A stretch of DNA of 64,000 bases from Larix kaempferi (lineage: Eukaryota; Streptophyta; Pinopsida; Pinales; Pinaceae). Position 1 is the first letter of the stretch, and each line of letters starts with the position of its first letter. The notes beneath the pieces are model-generated. The model was given only the letters and a program-made list of their open reading frames with translations, ran no database searches and was not told the DNA's origin. The DNA lies in the NCBI GenBank assembly GCA_027924585.1, contig BSBM01000096.1, positions 5,207,501 through 5,271,500 on the forward strand, given 5' to 3'. Positions 1 to 11,100 of this stretch are shown one piece after another. The position numbers were made by a program, and so were the translations under genes.

Positions 1-1295
1 CATGAAGATTTTGAAGTTCCATTGTGATGTAGATAGGTGGGGTGAGGTGATTAATCCGATCGAGAAGGTTTCCAAACACTATCATAGGTGCATCCTCTTG
101 AAAATTTATTAGGTTATCTTCCAGAGGGTTTCATCACTTAATACCATCACATTGGATGAAGAGGTGGCATGCTTATCTAGAGGTGAAGGGGATTTCAAAT
201 TTGAGAGATTACTGGTATCCTTAAGGCCTAAATATGTTGATATTTCTTTCTTATGAGGAGGGTATTTCAAGAATTCAAAGAGAGGCATTGGTATTTTGAT
301 CTTGCTTAACTCATGTTTGATATAAATAATAGAGGTTAGAGTAGGATCTTCTTTTGATGCTTTTGCAGATGGCATCAACTTTATGGGCACTTTAATAGGT
401 GTGCTTTTTACTTTGACATTTTTCGACCCCTTGATATTTGGATTGATTGGGACTATAAGCTACTTGACATATTTTAATTTTAGCATTGTATCTCTCGGTT
501 TTTGTGTAGGCTTATTACTTTCCCTCTTAATCTCATTTTATTTCTTGTAGGGATCGTCTCACTGAAAATTCTAGTCATTGGGTCTTGTACTTAGGGCATA
601 TCTTCTTCTTACCTCAACTATGATGTTATTAGTGACCATTTGTAGTTGAGATAGAGATAAATTAGGAATCCCTTCTTCTTGGTGCAAGAATTCTTCTTCT
701 TGAATGTATTCCCCCTCTTCCATCATAAAAATACCTTATGAACCCAATATAATTCATTCATATTCAATCTCGTTGTCGCAGAACAACATATTGAGGCTCG
801 AGGAAGGATATGATTATTCTTCTAGGGGTTAATAATAATCCTCATACCTTTGAGTTGCAGAAGGAACCACATCAGGTAGGGATATAGGGTATTTATGAGG
901 ACTTTGATTCTCTAACCTTGCCTCCTATCGAGGATCGACAAGAGGAGCTCTTCTATACTATGACTGACCTATGATAAGATGATTTTGAGATCTAGGAGTA
1001 GGTTTGATGAACAAATTAGCAACTTGACCTTGTTTGAATTTGGTGAGATCATTAGCCATTATATTTAGAAGCATGGTAACTTCTTCCAATCTCAAAGCAT
1101 ATTTCTGGCTCGTTACCCTTTCTTCTTTCTGGGTACTCTCTACTATCAAGTGGGTATGACCTAATCTTTGGTGAAACACTGACGACCTTCATGTTTCCTT
1201 TTAGGTATTTAGCATCATTGAAGAGGGTTTCTAAGTCATTGGAATTTATTTCTTTCACGTCCCCATTTTGGACCACCATTGCATTAAATCGTAAA
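1..1295 (-). pseudogene. Ty3/gypsy gag C-terminal part and gag-protease linker, degenerate, runs off left edge
   Basis: Read on the minus strand, three broken frames follow each other: one with KEINSNDLETLFNDAKYL (1052-1279), one with RVTSQKYALRLEEV and LTKFKQGQ (958-1179), and one with KIPMPLFEFLKYPPHKKE (109-390). The last resembles the linker between nucleocapsid and aspartic protease in plant gypsy polyproteins, so the protease should lie beyond base 1. Stops and frameshifts between the blocks show it is dead. Orientation and type match the gag core at 6163-7095, which breaks off at 6163. I infer that both belong to one minus-strand element split by the insertion ending at 6162. The family assignment rests on residue pattern only. 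Confidence 0.45.
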
Positions 1296-2180
1296 TGATG
1301 TAAATATTGTTATCTAATCATGGTGCGGAGCTCAAGGCCAAGGCCCCGCCATTGATTTAGCGTTTTTTTTTTATGTATCAGCGATTAAAAATATATGCCT
1401 ATGGTTTTTGTGCTAGAAGGACACAATGTAAATTAAGACATCATGTAAATACGAATTTTAATGAAATACCCACAACCAGCTATGCAATGCAACAAAGAGA
1501 TGGGAACATGATTTTTATAAGGAATAGGGAGGGAAACTATTCAAACCCTTGAGCCAATGGTGTTAATCCATGTGTCAATGAGAAAACCCATAAACCACCA
1601 ACTACCCATTTTGACTTATGCACCCAATCATTTAATTCTTCCAAGAGTTGGTTGAGGCAGTTAATGCTTTGGGAATGGAGAGGTATGGCATCCAATTTCG
1701 TGCATGGGCAAGCCATCAACCTAGGATTTCGTATTCTTGCTTCTTGGGAAAGAAAACACCCGCGAAATGGTTCCCAAAGCCATCTTTCACCCATGGCCTT
1801 TTCCCTCTCACGCAGTCTGAGCTAGTTGGGCTTTCCCCATCACGTTTTTCACCATTTTTCCTGCATTTTCCATGCCTGGGAACTCGTTTTTGTTTTGGAC
1901 AATGGCTGGGAGAGGAGGACCATGATTTGGGATTGTTATGGAGGTCATTTTTTCCCCAGAATGTCCATGGAAGTTTTTATGAAAATGGATTTGGCTTCCC
2001 AGGGTTGTTCCCCATCTTCCATTTTCATTTTTGGGTTTCCCATGTTTTTCTGAAGCTAATGAAAACCCCATCTTTGGGCATCTCACTGTAAAAATGTTTC
2101 TTCATGCCCAACACTTATACTTTTGCTGTTATGTGGATCCCTGTTTTGGTTTGAACCTGTGAGCAAGAAGTTTGGAGTGG
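1296..2180. other. Unassigned stretch left of the non-coding LTR element
   Basis: No gene recognised. A plus-strand frame (1648-2091, 147 codons) is rich in F, P and G and looks like no family I know; an overlapping minus frame is equally unconvincing. The stretch lies between the gag remnant and the first base shared by the two LTR copies (2181/5451). It may be the 5' part of the first LTR that is missing from the shorter second copy, beginning near the TGTTATCTAATC at about 1309. No matching target duplication was found to prove it. Confidence 0.3.
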
Positions 2181-2586
2181 TAGTGGACAGAATTGGCTTG
2201 ATAAACCTAGTGGGGAAAATAACCTCTCAAGAAGATCAAGAGGGCTTTGGCTACTTTTCTATGCACACCCTGAGAGCACTAGAAAAGAAGGTATGGCTTG
2301 AGGGACTGTGTAGCAGTGAAGAGAATACTTCGTTGTGTTGGGTGTGTAGGTATTGTGGGTGCCAAGCTGGATAGATCTTGTAGGGGTATCCATGGCTTTG
2401 TGCTTGAGCTCACTAGCTTAGCAATTCTTCCTTTCCATCTCCTAGCAGCCTGATAAACCCAACTGCTGATTGGATTGGCTGATTTTGGTGTATTTTGGCT
2501 ATGAGTGAGTCTGCTGTTCCCTTCTTCCTTGTAGAAATCATGCCCAGCTCGGGGGTGGCAGTTGTATCAAGAGATGGATGAGTACA

Positions 2587-4027
2587 TGTTGGAGCATAGG
2601 CCGCAGCTATAGTGAAGCTGTGAATTTTGAGGAAAAAGCACAAGTGTTGAAGATAAGTGCTAGTTTTGAGTAAAAGCACCAATTTTGGGCAGAAGTGAAC
2701 AGTATGCAGTACGGCGCCAGATGGACGAGCTCAGCGCAGATTACGGGCCGAAAATCGCGGAGTTCGCGTGCACACGTCAAAGGAGAGTGAATGTGGCCGA
2801 GTAGAAAGCTCAACTACCACAATAAATGAAGCGATGGAATAGAGGGCTCAGCTACCCTCATTAAGGCTAAGTACAGAAGTTATGGTTGCTCTGACCAAGG
2901 AAGAGAAATGGACCAAAGCATTGAAGGCGAAGGACAAGGAGCAGTGAATGAGGAAGCGATGCCCATACTCGCAATCTGCGCCGGAAGTCACGGAACCTGT
3001 AGGAAACGGTGACATGACTGCAAGTGGCGCCTACAGTACACCTAGCCATGTCCGTGGTTAGGGTTTTTGGGGATTACTGTTGGGAAAGGCCCACAGTTTT
3101 GTAAAGGTGCAACCCTCAGGGCCACCTATATATATGTGTAATTGTAAAGGGAAAAGGTTATATGTAAGAAGGTTAGACATTAGACGTAGAAAGATTAGAG
3201 GTTAGATTTTTGATGAGTTAGAGAGGTGATAGCTGTAGAGCTAGTCACTGAGTTGTAGACAGTCAAGGTTGATGTCTGAGTCATTGTAATCTATGTAGAA
3301 GAAGAGAGTAGATCTAAGAGAAGGGATCCCAGCTGTGTGCTTGGAGTTTCCTGGAAAGATCTAAGGTTGCAGCTGTGTGCGCAGTAGGATTGTGTAATTC
3401 CCACTTTGAGATAATATAAGATACAAGTTCCCGTGGACACGATTTCCCCATGGAGGTGAACCGCATAATTCTCGTTGTTATGATGCTATGTTGTGTGAAT
3501 GCTTGTTTATGTTTTACTATCTGTGTTTACATGAATGTTTCATTGTCTTTATGAATGAGTATATAAAGCAAGTCCTGGAAGTTCCCTTAGAAGTTATATT
3601 TGTGCACTATCGAAGGAGTCGGTAAGAGCATTATCACCGCAGCGCTTAAGGAATGCGTTACTGCGCGGTGGTGTGGAAGCAGAGATGACTCATAGTGTAT
3701 CAGACGTAGTGGGTAAACGCCTCGTGCGCAGACGCGGAGGTGCCGCGCAGCTACGCTAAGACGAGTAATCTTCGGCGCGGTTGCGCTGTATGACCTGTGG
3801 AAGAGTCAGATGTTCCATTCAGAAGTTATCGCGAAAGGAGGGAAGAGAGAAAACTGTGGATTCCACACCGCACTGGTTAAGGAAACCTGATTCCTTAGCC
3901 CCCCCATAGCCACTTCGAGTGAGACCTCGGGCTGTTGCGCAGCTCGTTGCCGAAAGGGCCAGTGCGCCAATGGGTGTTTATTGCTACGCTTCCTGAAAAC
4001 CCGGGTCTGTCCAAAAAGCAGCCAATA
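2587..4027 (+). mobile_element. Solo LTR, 1441 bp, 5-bp target duplication GTACA
   Basis: The empty site is preserved in the second LTR copy (...GATGAGTACAACTGGCC..., near 5850). Here GTACA occurs on both sides (2582-2586 and 4028-4032) around a 1441-bp block starting TGTTGG and ending CCAATA, i.e. LTR-type inverted tips with the terminal CA changed to TA. No internal region or coding frame is present, so this is a solo LTR left by recombination between two LTRs. It contains a TATA-like tract at 3127-3135 and a locally GC-rich stretch (3640-3770) not matched by its surroundings. Confidence 0.85.
3127..3135 (+). promoter_or_regulatory. TATA-box-like tract in the solo LTR
   Basis: TATATATAT lies about 540 bp into the solo LTR, downstream of a purine/pyrimidine-mixed U3-like stretch. 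Position and composition fit the U3/R boundary of an LTR promoter. No transcript evidence is available. Confidence 0.4.
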
Positions 4028-4341
4028 GTACAACTGGCCTATGGTTGGGTGAAACGTTGCAGATGCATAGCTGGTTGCTCAGGGACTACTTTGTTTCAAG
4101 ATAAGTACTCTCATGTGCTAATTCTGTATTGTTTTAATTGATGAATGACATGAATATCTTAAATGTATGATGGATGTGTAATACAATTTAATTCTGTTGT
4201 GTTTTTTCAAATATTTATGCATTTCCATATGTCCATCTTCATTTTATATGAATGTTTGTTTACTAAGTATGGGGCTAGATGTACTAGAATTAGAGTGACG
4301 TTCTCTCCCATGCTGGTATGATGGATGGGTATGTGACAGAA

Positions 4342-4353
4342 TGGTATCAGAGC
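4342..4353 (+). other. Primer-binding site, initiator-tRNA-Met type
   Basis: TGGTATCAGAGC starts four bases after the LTR end at 4338. It is complementary to the 3' end of plant initiator tRNA-Met, and it fixes the element's orientation as plus. Confidence 0.85.
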
Positions 4354-5450
4354 CCATGGTTACAACACTGAGGCTGTTGGGCCGACATCCACACAACAAA
4401 TTAGGAAAATATGATTTTGTGTGTTGTGCATGGGGCATGTTGTTGTGTGTTGGTTGTTGTTTGTTGCTAATTGCTGTGCATATGAGATAACGCATCATGT
4501 GCTTGAGGCCTTGATTAATTGTGACTCCTTATCCCTTGGATGTCCATGATGCTTTGAATGCATGAAATTGAATGTTGGGCATGGCTGGTATGAGTTTTTG
4601 TGTGTTAATTTCATGATTGAAAGCCTGAACAGTTGGTTGTTACAACCCCATATCTTAATGATGTCTGTTAATTACAATGAACCAACATTTATGAGTCCGA
4701 TTGATGGTTTTCCGAAGCGAGGAAAGCTTGATGGTTTTCGGAAGTGAGGAAAGCTTGCGAATTATGTCCTTATGCTCATGAGTTTCCTTGCCCATGCTTG
4801 TTGGGTGCTTGAAGATTGATTGTGAATCCATTGGTTGGATTGTTGAATTTGAAATGAAAAGAAAATCCCTTTTCAAAGGTGTAAGTTCTTGGCATTCTTT
4901 TACTGTTTTTAATCAAGTTTGATCTGTAGTAACTCACCTTTGTAAAGAAACGAAGAGCACATTTCCAGAATTTTTTTTTTCTAACTGTCTATGAAAATTT
5001 GCAAATTTTTCTAAGTAATTATGAGTTCTTCTAAAGGCTCTGTCGGCGATTTTAGCATTAAGTTTTGCACGCGCGGCAGCAGAATTAACGCTAATTTTTG
5101 CGACACGGTCGGTGGGAAAGTTGTTAAATTCTGCGCCGAAAGATAGAAAAAATTTTCAAAATTTTTGCCTAAGGGCTGTGGCGGTGGCGAAAGTTAAGCT
5201 AACTTTCTGCGTGCACGACGGCGAAAGTTAGACTAATTTTCTGCAACGCACGCGGCGGCAAACTTGGTGAAAAATAGGTTAACTTTGCGTGGTGTGCGGC
5301 GGCGAAAGTTAAGCTAACTTTCTGTGCGCGCGATGGCGAAATTTAGGCTAACTTTCTGCATGTGCGACGACGAAAGTTAGACTAAAAGTCTGCGGCGTGC
5401 GCGGTGCGCATCGACGAAATTTACCTTAACACCCACGACAATTTTAAGGA
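4354..5450 (+). other. Internal non-coding region of the LTR element
   Basis: About 1.1 kb without any recognisable gag or pol. The first 650 bases are AT-rich and include a short duplicated phrase (GATGGTTTTCGGAAG-type, about 4702-4745). The last 400 bases are a GC-rich hairpin-forming array annotated separately. The tract just before the second LTR copy (AATTTTAAGGATAG) is a poor polypurine tract, so the 3' junction may be altered. Confidence 0.6.
5040..5430 (+). repeat. GC-rich array of short inverted repeats (GAAAGTTA...TAACTTTC)
   Basis: Roughly 50-bp degenerate units, each combining a CG-rich linker (GCGCGCGRCGGCGAA) with a short palindrome. The best copies are GAAAGTTAAGCTAACTTTC at 5189-5207 and again at 5304-5322: 8-bp arms around AGC. 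Related, partly decayed copies lie at about 5223-5241 and 5380-5395. The CG density contrasts sharply with the AT-rich surroundings. No coding frame runs through it. Confidence 0.7.
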
Positions 5451-6162
5451 TAGTGGACAAAATTGGATTGATAAACCTAGTGGCGAAAATAACCTCTCAA
5501 GAAGATCAAGAGGGCTTTGGCTACTTTTCTATGCACACCCTGAGAGCACTAGAAAGGAAGGTATGGCTTGAGGGAGTGTGTAGCAGTGAAGAGAATACTT
5601 CGTTGTGTTGGGTGTGTAGGTATTATGGGTGCCAAGCTGGATAGATCTTGTAGGGGTATCCATGGCTCTGTGCTTGAGCTCACTAGCTTAGCAATTCTTC
5701 CTTTCCATCTCCTAGCAGCCTAATAAACCTAACTACTGTTTGGCTTGGCTGATTTTGGTGTATTTTGGCTATGAGTGAGTTTGCTGTTCCCTTCTTCCTT
5801 GTAGAAATCATGCCCAGGTCGGGGGTGGTGTTTGTATCAAGAGATGGATGAGTACAACTGGCCTATGGTTGGGTGTAACGTTGCAGATGCATAGCTGGTT
5901 GCTTAGGGACTACTTTGCTTCAAGATAAGTACTCTCATGTGCTAATTCTGTATTGTTTTAATTGATGAATGACATGAATATCTTAAATGTATGATGGATG
6001 TGTAATAGAATTTAATTCTGCTGTGTTTTTTCAAATATTTATGCATTTCCATATGTCCATCTTCATTTTATATGAATGTTTGTTTACTAAGTATGGGGCT
6101 AGATGTCCCGAAATTAGAGTGACGTTCTCTCCCATGCTGGTATGATGGCTGGGTATGTGACA
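5451..6162 (+). repeat. 3' LTR copy of the non-coding element, uninterrupted
   Basis: This 712-bp copy matches 2181-2586 joined to 4033-4338 with no net length difference once the solo LTR is removed. It ends GTATGTGACA at 6162; the adjoining ATTTC belongs to the flanking gag remnant. Confidence 0.7.
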
Positions 6163-7095
6163 ATTTCTCTCAAATGAAAGGACAACTAAGCCTCAAAAGT
6201 AGAGGAATATTAAGCAAGCATAGTGGCTTCCTTAGAGGGTTTGACCACATCTATAATCCGATGATACAACTTATAGAATTAGGTGGTAAAATTTGGGATT
6301 GTTTCCCCATTAACGTTCATTTTCAAAGAGTTGAACTATGTTAGATAATGTATGTTATACTTATTTATCCCCTACTTCTTTGTGAACTTATCTATCAACT
6401 ACAATCAGTAATTTATGGAGTTACTTGGAAAGTTTCTAAACCATTTCCTAGCTTCTCCTTCCAGGGAATGTGCAAACATCCTGGAGAAAACATCACCAAC
6501 CTCAACTAAGAAGTTATCAATACAATATTGGAAGGTGGTAAGGTCATCTTCCGTATATGTTCCACTCTCCATTAAAATTAGGGAGGACCTTAAGATACCC
6601 ATCTGGTAGGTCTCCAAGTTGATTTGTTGGAGATAGCTCCAATGGCTCAAATATAGCTTCCAACTAGTTATTTGGAGGATTTGGGCATGCCATAATAGGG
6701 TTTTGAGTTTGGGTGTGAATTTGAATTCATTTGGGTATACTTAATTAAGGAATATGAAGGGTGAGGGCTCAGAGAGAAGAAATGACCGGTATGTGAGCCG
6801 ATGTGGAAGATTCAGTTAATGGTGGATTTTAACAATGATGCAAGTATTCAAATTGTAAAGGAGAGGTGGTATGTAGATCTGGGTATATGATAGTGGTATG
6901 GGAATTAACCCCTCTTTTCCTCTTCCAGACTTGGTTAGGATCTGTTAAGGGAGAAGTGAGATTCCCTCTAGCTTGGGACCTAGTTACTATTGATTTGGAA
7001 TTTATATTTTCAACAGGTGGGAATTATTCCCTAGTGGCGTCTATATGGGGAGTGGAGTTGCCATCAAATATTATTTCCTAGGCCTTCTCTTGGGG
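6163..7095 (-). pseudogene. Ty3/gypsy gag (retrotrans_gag domain), interrupted
   Basis: On the minus strand, broken frames spell a plant gypsy Gag. An N-terminal block with IVTRSQARGNLTSPLTDP lies near 6930-7000. The capsid core (6405-6650) has FSRMFAHSLEGEARKWFRNF, the usual 'LEGEARKWF' signature, followed by NKLYHRI-like and LSFHLRE text up to 6163. The core is the packaging/structural domain of gag. Several in-frame stops are present. The reading breaks exactly where the LTR element ends (6162), and the expected next residues appear to resume at about 1295, so the gene was split by that insertion. Confidence 0.65.
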
Positions 7096-8100
7096 ATAAG
7101 TATTTATGATCTTAGTCATTGGAAACTTGGTCAAGGTATTGAACAATATAAATCTCAACAATGCATGAAGTACTTGGTATGATAGAACATTGAGAAATAC
7201 TACTTCTTGTGACCCTTCTCTTCTTTGACTAAGAAAAGGGTGCTGGTCATGATTCTATTAGATCATTACCCGGAAATGGATCTAGACCACCTTGTTGTCC
7301 CTTAGGTTATATCCCTCAACCTAATGTGTATTTTCTCTTCTTTAAGCATATATATCTCATGTAGGAACAATAGGTATTCTGAAAGGGATTACAAGGCCAA
7401 GGGGGTTGTGTAGGATGCACCATTCCTGTGCCACTTTAGGCCATTGAGCTAATCCTTGGGTCAACGGAGGCTACCCTAATTTAAAAGGCAATGAATCCTA
7501 GTATGTCACCCTAGGTTCCTATGGATTTACTTGAAAACTTTGATTGGGTTTACAACCAAGATCCATGGTGCATGAAATTGACCTCAGTTGTTAGAAAGTA
7601 ACTTTAAACATTATTGAAAAGGGGAGGAGAAAACATATCTTTGAGGATGATAATTAATGGATCAAATTCAACAAGGGTTCCATAATCATAATTCATTCCT
7701 CTGAAAGAAAGTGCAACACTATGAACACATTCAACAAAAAGCATTGATAAACATTCCATTAAAGGAATTCATCATACACATAGAAAATCATATGTGCATG
7801 GAAATTGTAGATCCATAGATTCAAATAAAATAATAAAGACATTTTATCCATAGAGAGGAAAAATAAAAAACACATATGGGACATAATTCCTTCAAAAATC
7901 CAATGGCATCTTGCCTTTGTCTTGGCTTCAAATTTATAGCAATCTCATTTATACAATAAATACAACAGGGGGGAACCATTGATCTCATCCCTCAGATTCG
8001 TTCCTTTCTCTATGTGAATACTTTATATGATTCCATTACAATAAAGAAAGAGAAAAGAAGAAGAAGAGGAGAACTAATGTTGCAAATCCCTAAACAATTT
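7096..8100. other. No gene recognised between gag and the long degenerate frame
   Basis: About 1 kb of AT-rich DNA without a credible open frame on either strand. If the minus-strand gypsy element is real, this is where a leader or spacer upstream of gag would lie. I looked for an LTR end or primer-binding site on the minus strand and saw none. Confidence 0.4.
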
Positions 8101-11100
8101 ATCCAAAATTTTAATAGCCTTTGGATACAAGAATGAACCTCCTTTGTTTTTCTTTCATTACACTCGTTATACCTATTCTTATCCAAATGCTGACTATGCC
8201 CTCCGTAGGAATATTTGGACGTACTATCTCATTTAGGTGATGTTTGGGATCTTAATGAGATGGCCTTGTAGTTAGCTTTTCCATGGATCCAAATTTATAC
8301 AAATTGGTACCCTCTTGGTCCCACACCATCTTATTTCTTTATTTCTCCTCTCATATCTTTCTTTGGATCCTGGGAATATTCTCTTGCATGTTGTGCTGAT
8401 TTTTCTGTCTACTTATCTTTTGAAAATCCCTTCAATTCCTGCATGTTGATCCATCCCCGTGAAGATAAACCCATACCTACTTTAAAAATTATGAATGATT
8501 TATCCAATTTAGATTGAGGGGTGTAATAAACTTCTCCCAAATTTTGGATTAAATTATTCAATAATGCTACAATTTCAATAGAGGGTTTCAGTTGATTTAG
8601 AAATTCATTCGCAGTAGGTATGGTTGGCTTATCAACAACCGAACGAGCCCATGCAAAAAAATATACATGGTCTAGCTATGTGTTTCCTCTGAATATAGCT
8701 TAAGGTTAGTTCCCCATGGGCATGGGAGACCATTCTTAACCATGTAGTCAATGGTCCCAAAGAAGGGAGAAATTAATGATTTTGATTCTTTCATTTTACC
8801 TTTTATGATCTCCAAACTATTGAATTTTCTTATACCACTCTCAATATCCATATGATATGATGTTCTGAAATGAATATGCAACACTTTTAACTGATCTAGA
8901 GTTAGTGAATTCACCATTATTCTCCCTACCCTAGAAGTATGATATATGGCTTGTATAAATTATTGATACTTTCCCAAATAAGTTTTGAGCTCTTGATAAA
9001 TTGAATGAAAATCTAAAAAGAATTGAAGATGAGCTCTAATTTTGGGAAAATTGTTAAATACTGTTGTCCATGTTATTTCTTTGGATGAGGATTTTTTTTT
9101 ACCATTTTCACTTATGTTAATGCCTCCTCATGCATGACCCTCCAATCACTTATTTCTCCTTGTAATACAACTGCATTCTTGTTTAATTCATGTATGTTCT
9201 ACTAAGCTTTACCCAATTTCTCCCTTTGAACTCCGAGTTCATAATTCCTCTTGTTTATGAGATCTTCCATTTCAACATCTTTCCTTAAGTTGTCAGATGC
9301 TATTGTATTCCATTGCATGCATTCCCTCTCTTTCTCCTCCACTTTTGGTCCATGGTTTATATTGCATCTGCTTGAATTGTTGGCTAATTGGTAGGAGGAG
9401 GAGAATTTATTTTCTCTCTTACATCAACAAGATTTGTTTTCAAAGAGTCAATTTTTAAATTAGCCTCATCTAGTCTAAAGCTGAAATATGTTGTATTTCT
9501 TCCTTCTTCTTCCAATTATTTTATCCTCCATTCATTCACTCTCTTTTTAGATATCAACGATGCATTTTATCTTCTCAATAAATGAATTTCTTTAGTGAGA
9601 TTTTGCTGTTCTTCAAGCATCTATTGAGTAGCTAGGAGGGATTCAACGATGTGAGAATCTTATTGATATTTGATCCTTTTATCCTTTTCATTGAATAAAT
9701 CCATGATATCAATATAAACTTGGGTTATATGCCATGAATTGACCACTACATTATGAATCCTGCTATTTTCATTCTCTAAACTCTTACCCTAGTATCTAAG
9801 AACTGATTCTTAATCAGCATGACCTCTGATTTATTTTTATATTATTCCATTATAAAGATAGTATGTATGTAGTTTGCTTATATTATTCTATATGTTCCCC
9901 TTGCCATTGACACCTCATATTCTATAGGAAAATTGGTAGTCTCTAGAGTCACTTGGAGTGTCCTCTATTCATTAGGTCGTAGGTCCTTGTATTTTTTCTG
10001 TGCCAGCGGATCCAATGTGGTGATAAAAAACTGTTGGGTTATGGGATCAAATATAGACAACATATTGGTCTGAGCTTCTGACTCCATTCTTTATTTCTCT
10101 CGTAACCCATTTTGAGATTCTACTCTCCTTTCCTGTTATCTCTTTAGGATCTCTAGAGGATATGTGATATGAGAAGACTACACAACCTTTTCCCAAGGGT
10201 TCTACTACGTTATTTCTAAGGCCGGGGATGATAACAATATGATAGAATTACCTTCTAAATCCACAACAGATAAGCTATTATTAGAATTAAAATAAGGGGT
10301 AAAGGGATCAATCGACTTTCCACCTTCTTCTTATGGTGGTTATTCATACTGCTCCAATATCTATAGGAGAATGGTAGAGGAGTGGTATCTTCATGAATGT
10401 ATTTTTCACCCTACTCAGCTTCAGATATATCTACCTGGGCCCTCTTACTTCTTGTTTCATTAGAAACCATCTCATTTTCCTTTCTCTTCTAAGATTCTAA
10501 GAATTGACTAACTACCTTCAACAAGGATTGGTTGACTTCTTCACACTCTTTCTATAATATTTCCTCTATACTAGGGGATTTGATTTCTGTTGGATTTTCT
10601 AGCATCCATGTTTCAACCTAAACTTCTTCCCTTACTGGAGATTATATAGTAATAAAAATTGGGACCATAGGTGATGCACCTTGTCTATTTGTCTCAATAG
10701 GGGTGGGATCATTTATCACTCTTTCAATTAATGGTGCATTCTATGCCTTGGATTATCCTACGATAGCACAATCTAGTTCCTCGATCACTTCTCTTTGTTA
10801 AAAAACCGGAGGAAACTCAGGAGTAGGGGACCCTATTTTCACAAGTTATTCTTGGAGTGTTTTATGGGAAATTTGCTGAAAGGTCTCTTGCAAACCCTTT
10901 CTCTCATCTATTGGAGAATTAAAATAAAATACCAACCCTTGTTTGTAAGGTCTCTTCTCAAGATTAATAGGTTGGGTAATACCTTGGCCTTCCTTCCCTA
11001 GATCTTGTTAAGGATTGAAACCCATGGATTGCATTATTGGGAGTGATTTTTGGTAGGGAAATACCTCCTCGAGGGGAGGAGGAACATGTTTTTTAGGGAT

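Larger units (their letters stand above)
2181..4338 (+). repeat. 5' LTR of the non-coding element, interrupted by a solo LTR
   Basis: The segment 2181-2586 matches 5451-5857 and 4028-4338 matches 5853-6162 with scattered substitutions. It ends in GTATGTGACA immediately before a primer-binding site. A TG start could be TGGACA at 2185, which is the conservative choice because similarity to the second copy begins there; the true LTR may start further left. Small open frames such as 2123-2374 lie inside the repeat, recur at 5453-5644, and are not taken as genes. Confidence 0.65.
2181..6162 (+). mobile_element. Non-coding LTR retrotransposon (LARD/TRIM-like) with copia-type primer-binding site
   Basis: Two direct copies of about 712 bp (2181-4338, interrupted, and 5451-6162) flank 1.1 kb that begins with TGGTATCAGAGC, the tRNA-iMet primer-binding site typical of copia elements, four bases after the first copy ends in GTATGTGACA. 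The internal region has no coding frame, so the element depended on proteins made elsewhere. The first copy is longer only because a solo LTR sits in it: 2158 minus 712 equals 1446, exactly the 1441-bp insert plus one 5-bp duplication. The outer left end and target duplication are unresolved. The right end (6162) abuts gag of an older minus-strand gypsy element. Confidence 0.7.

Noticed and set aside
1648-2091. 147-codon plus frame rich in Phe, Pro and Gly
   Set aside because: No motif, overlapped by an equally open minus frame, pyrimidine-rich low-complexity DNA.
2123-2374. Plus frame (KITSQEDQEGFGYFSMHTLR) recurring at 5453-5644
   Set aside because: Lies inside both LTR copies of the non-coding element; no domain, and its ends differ between the copies.
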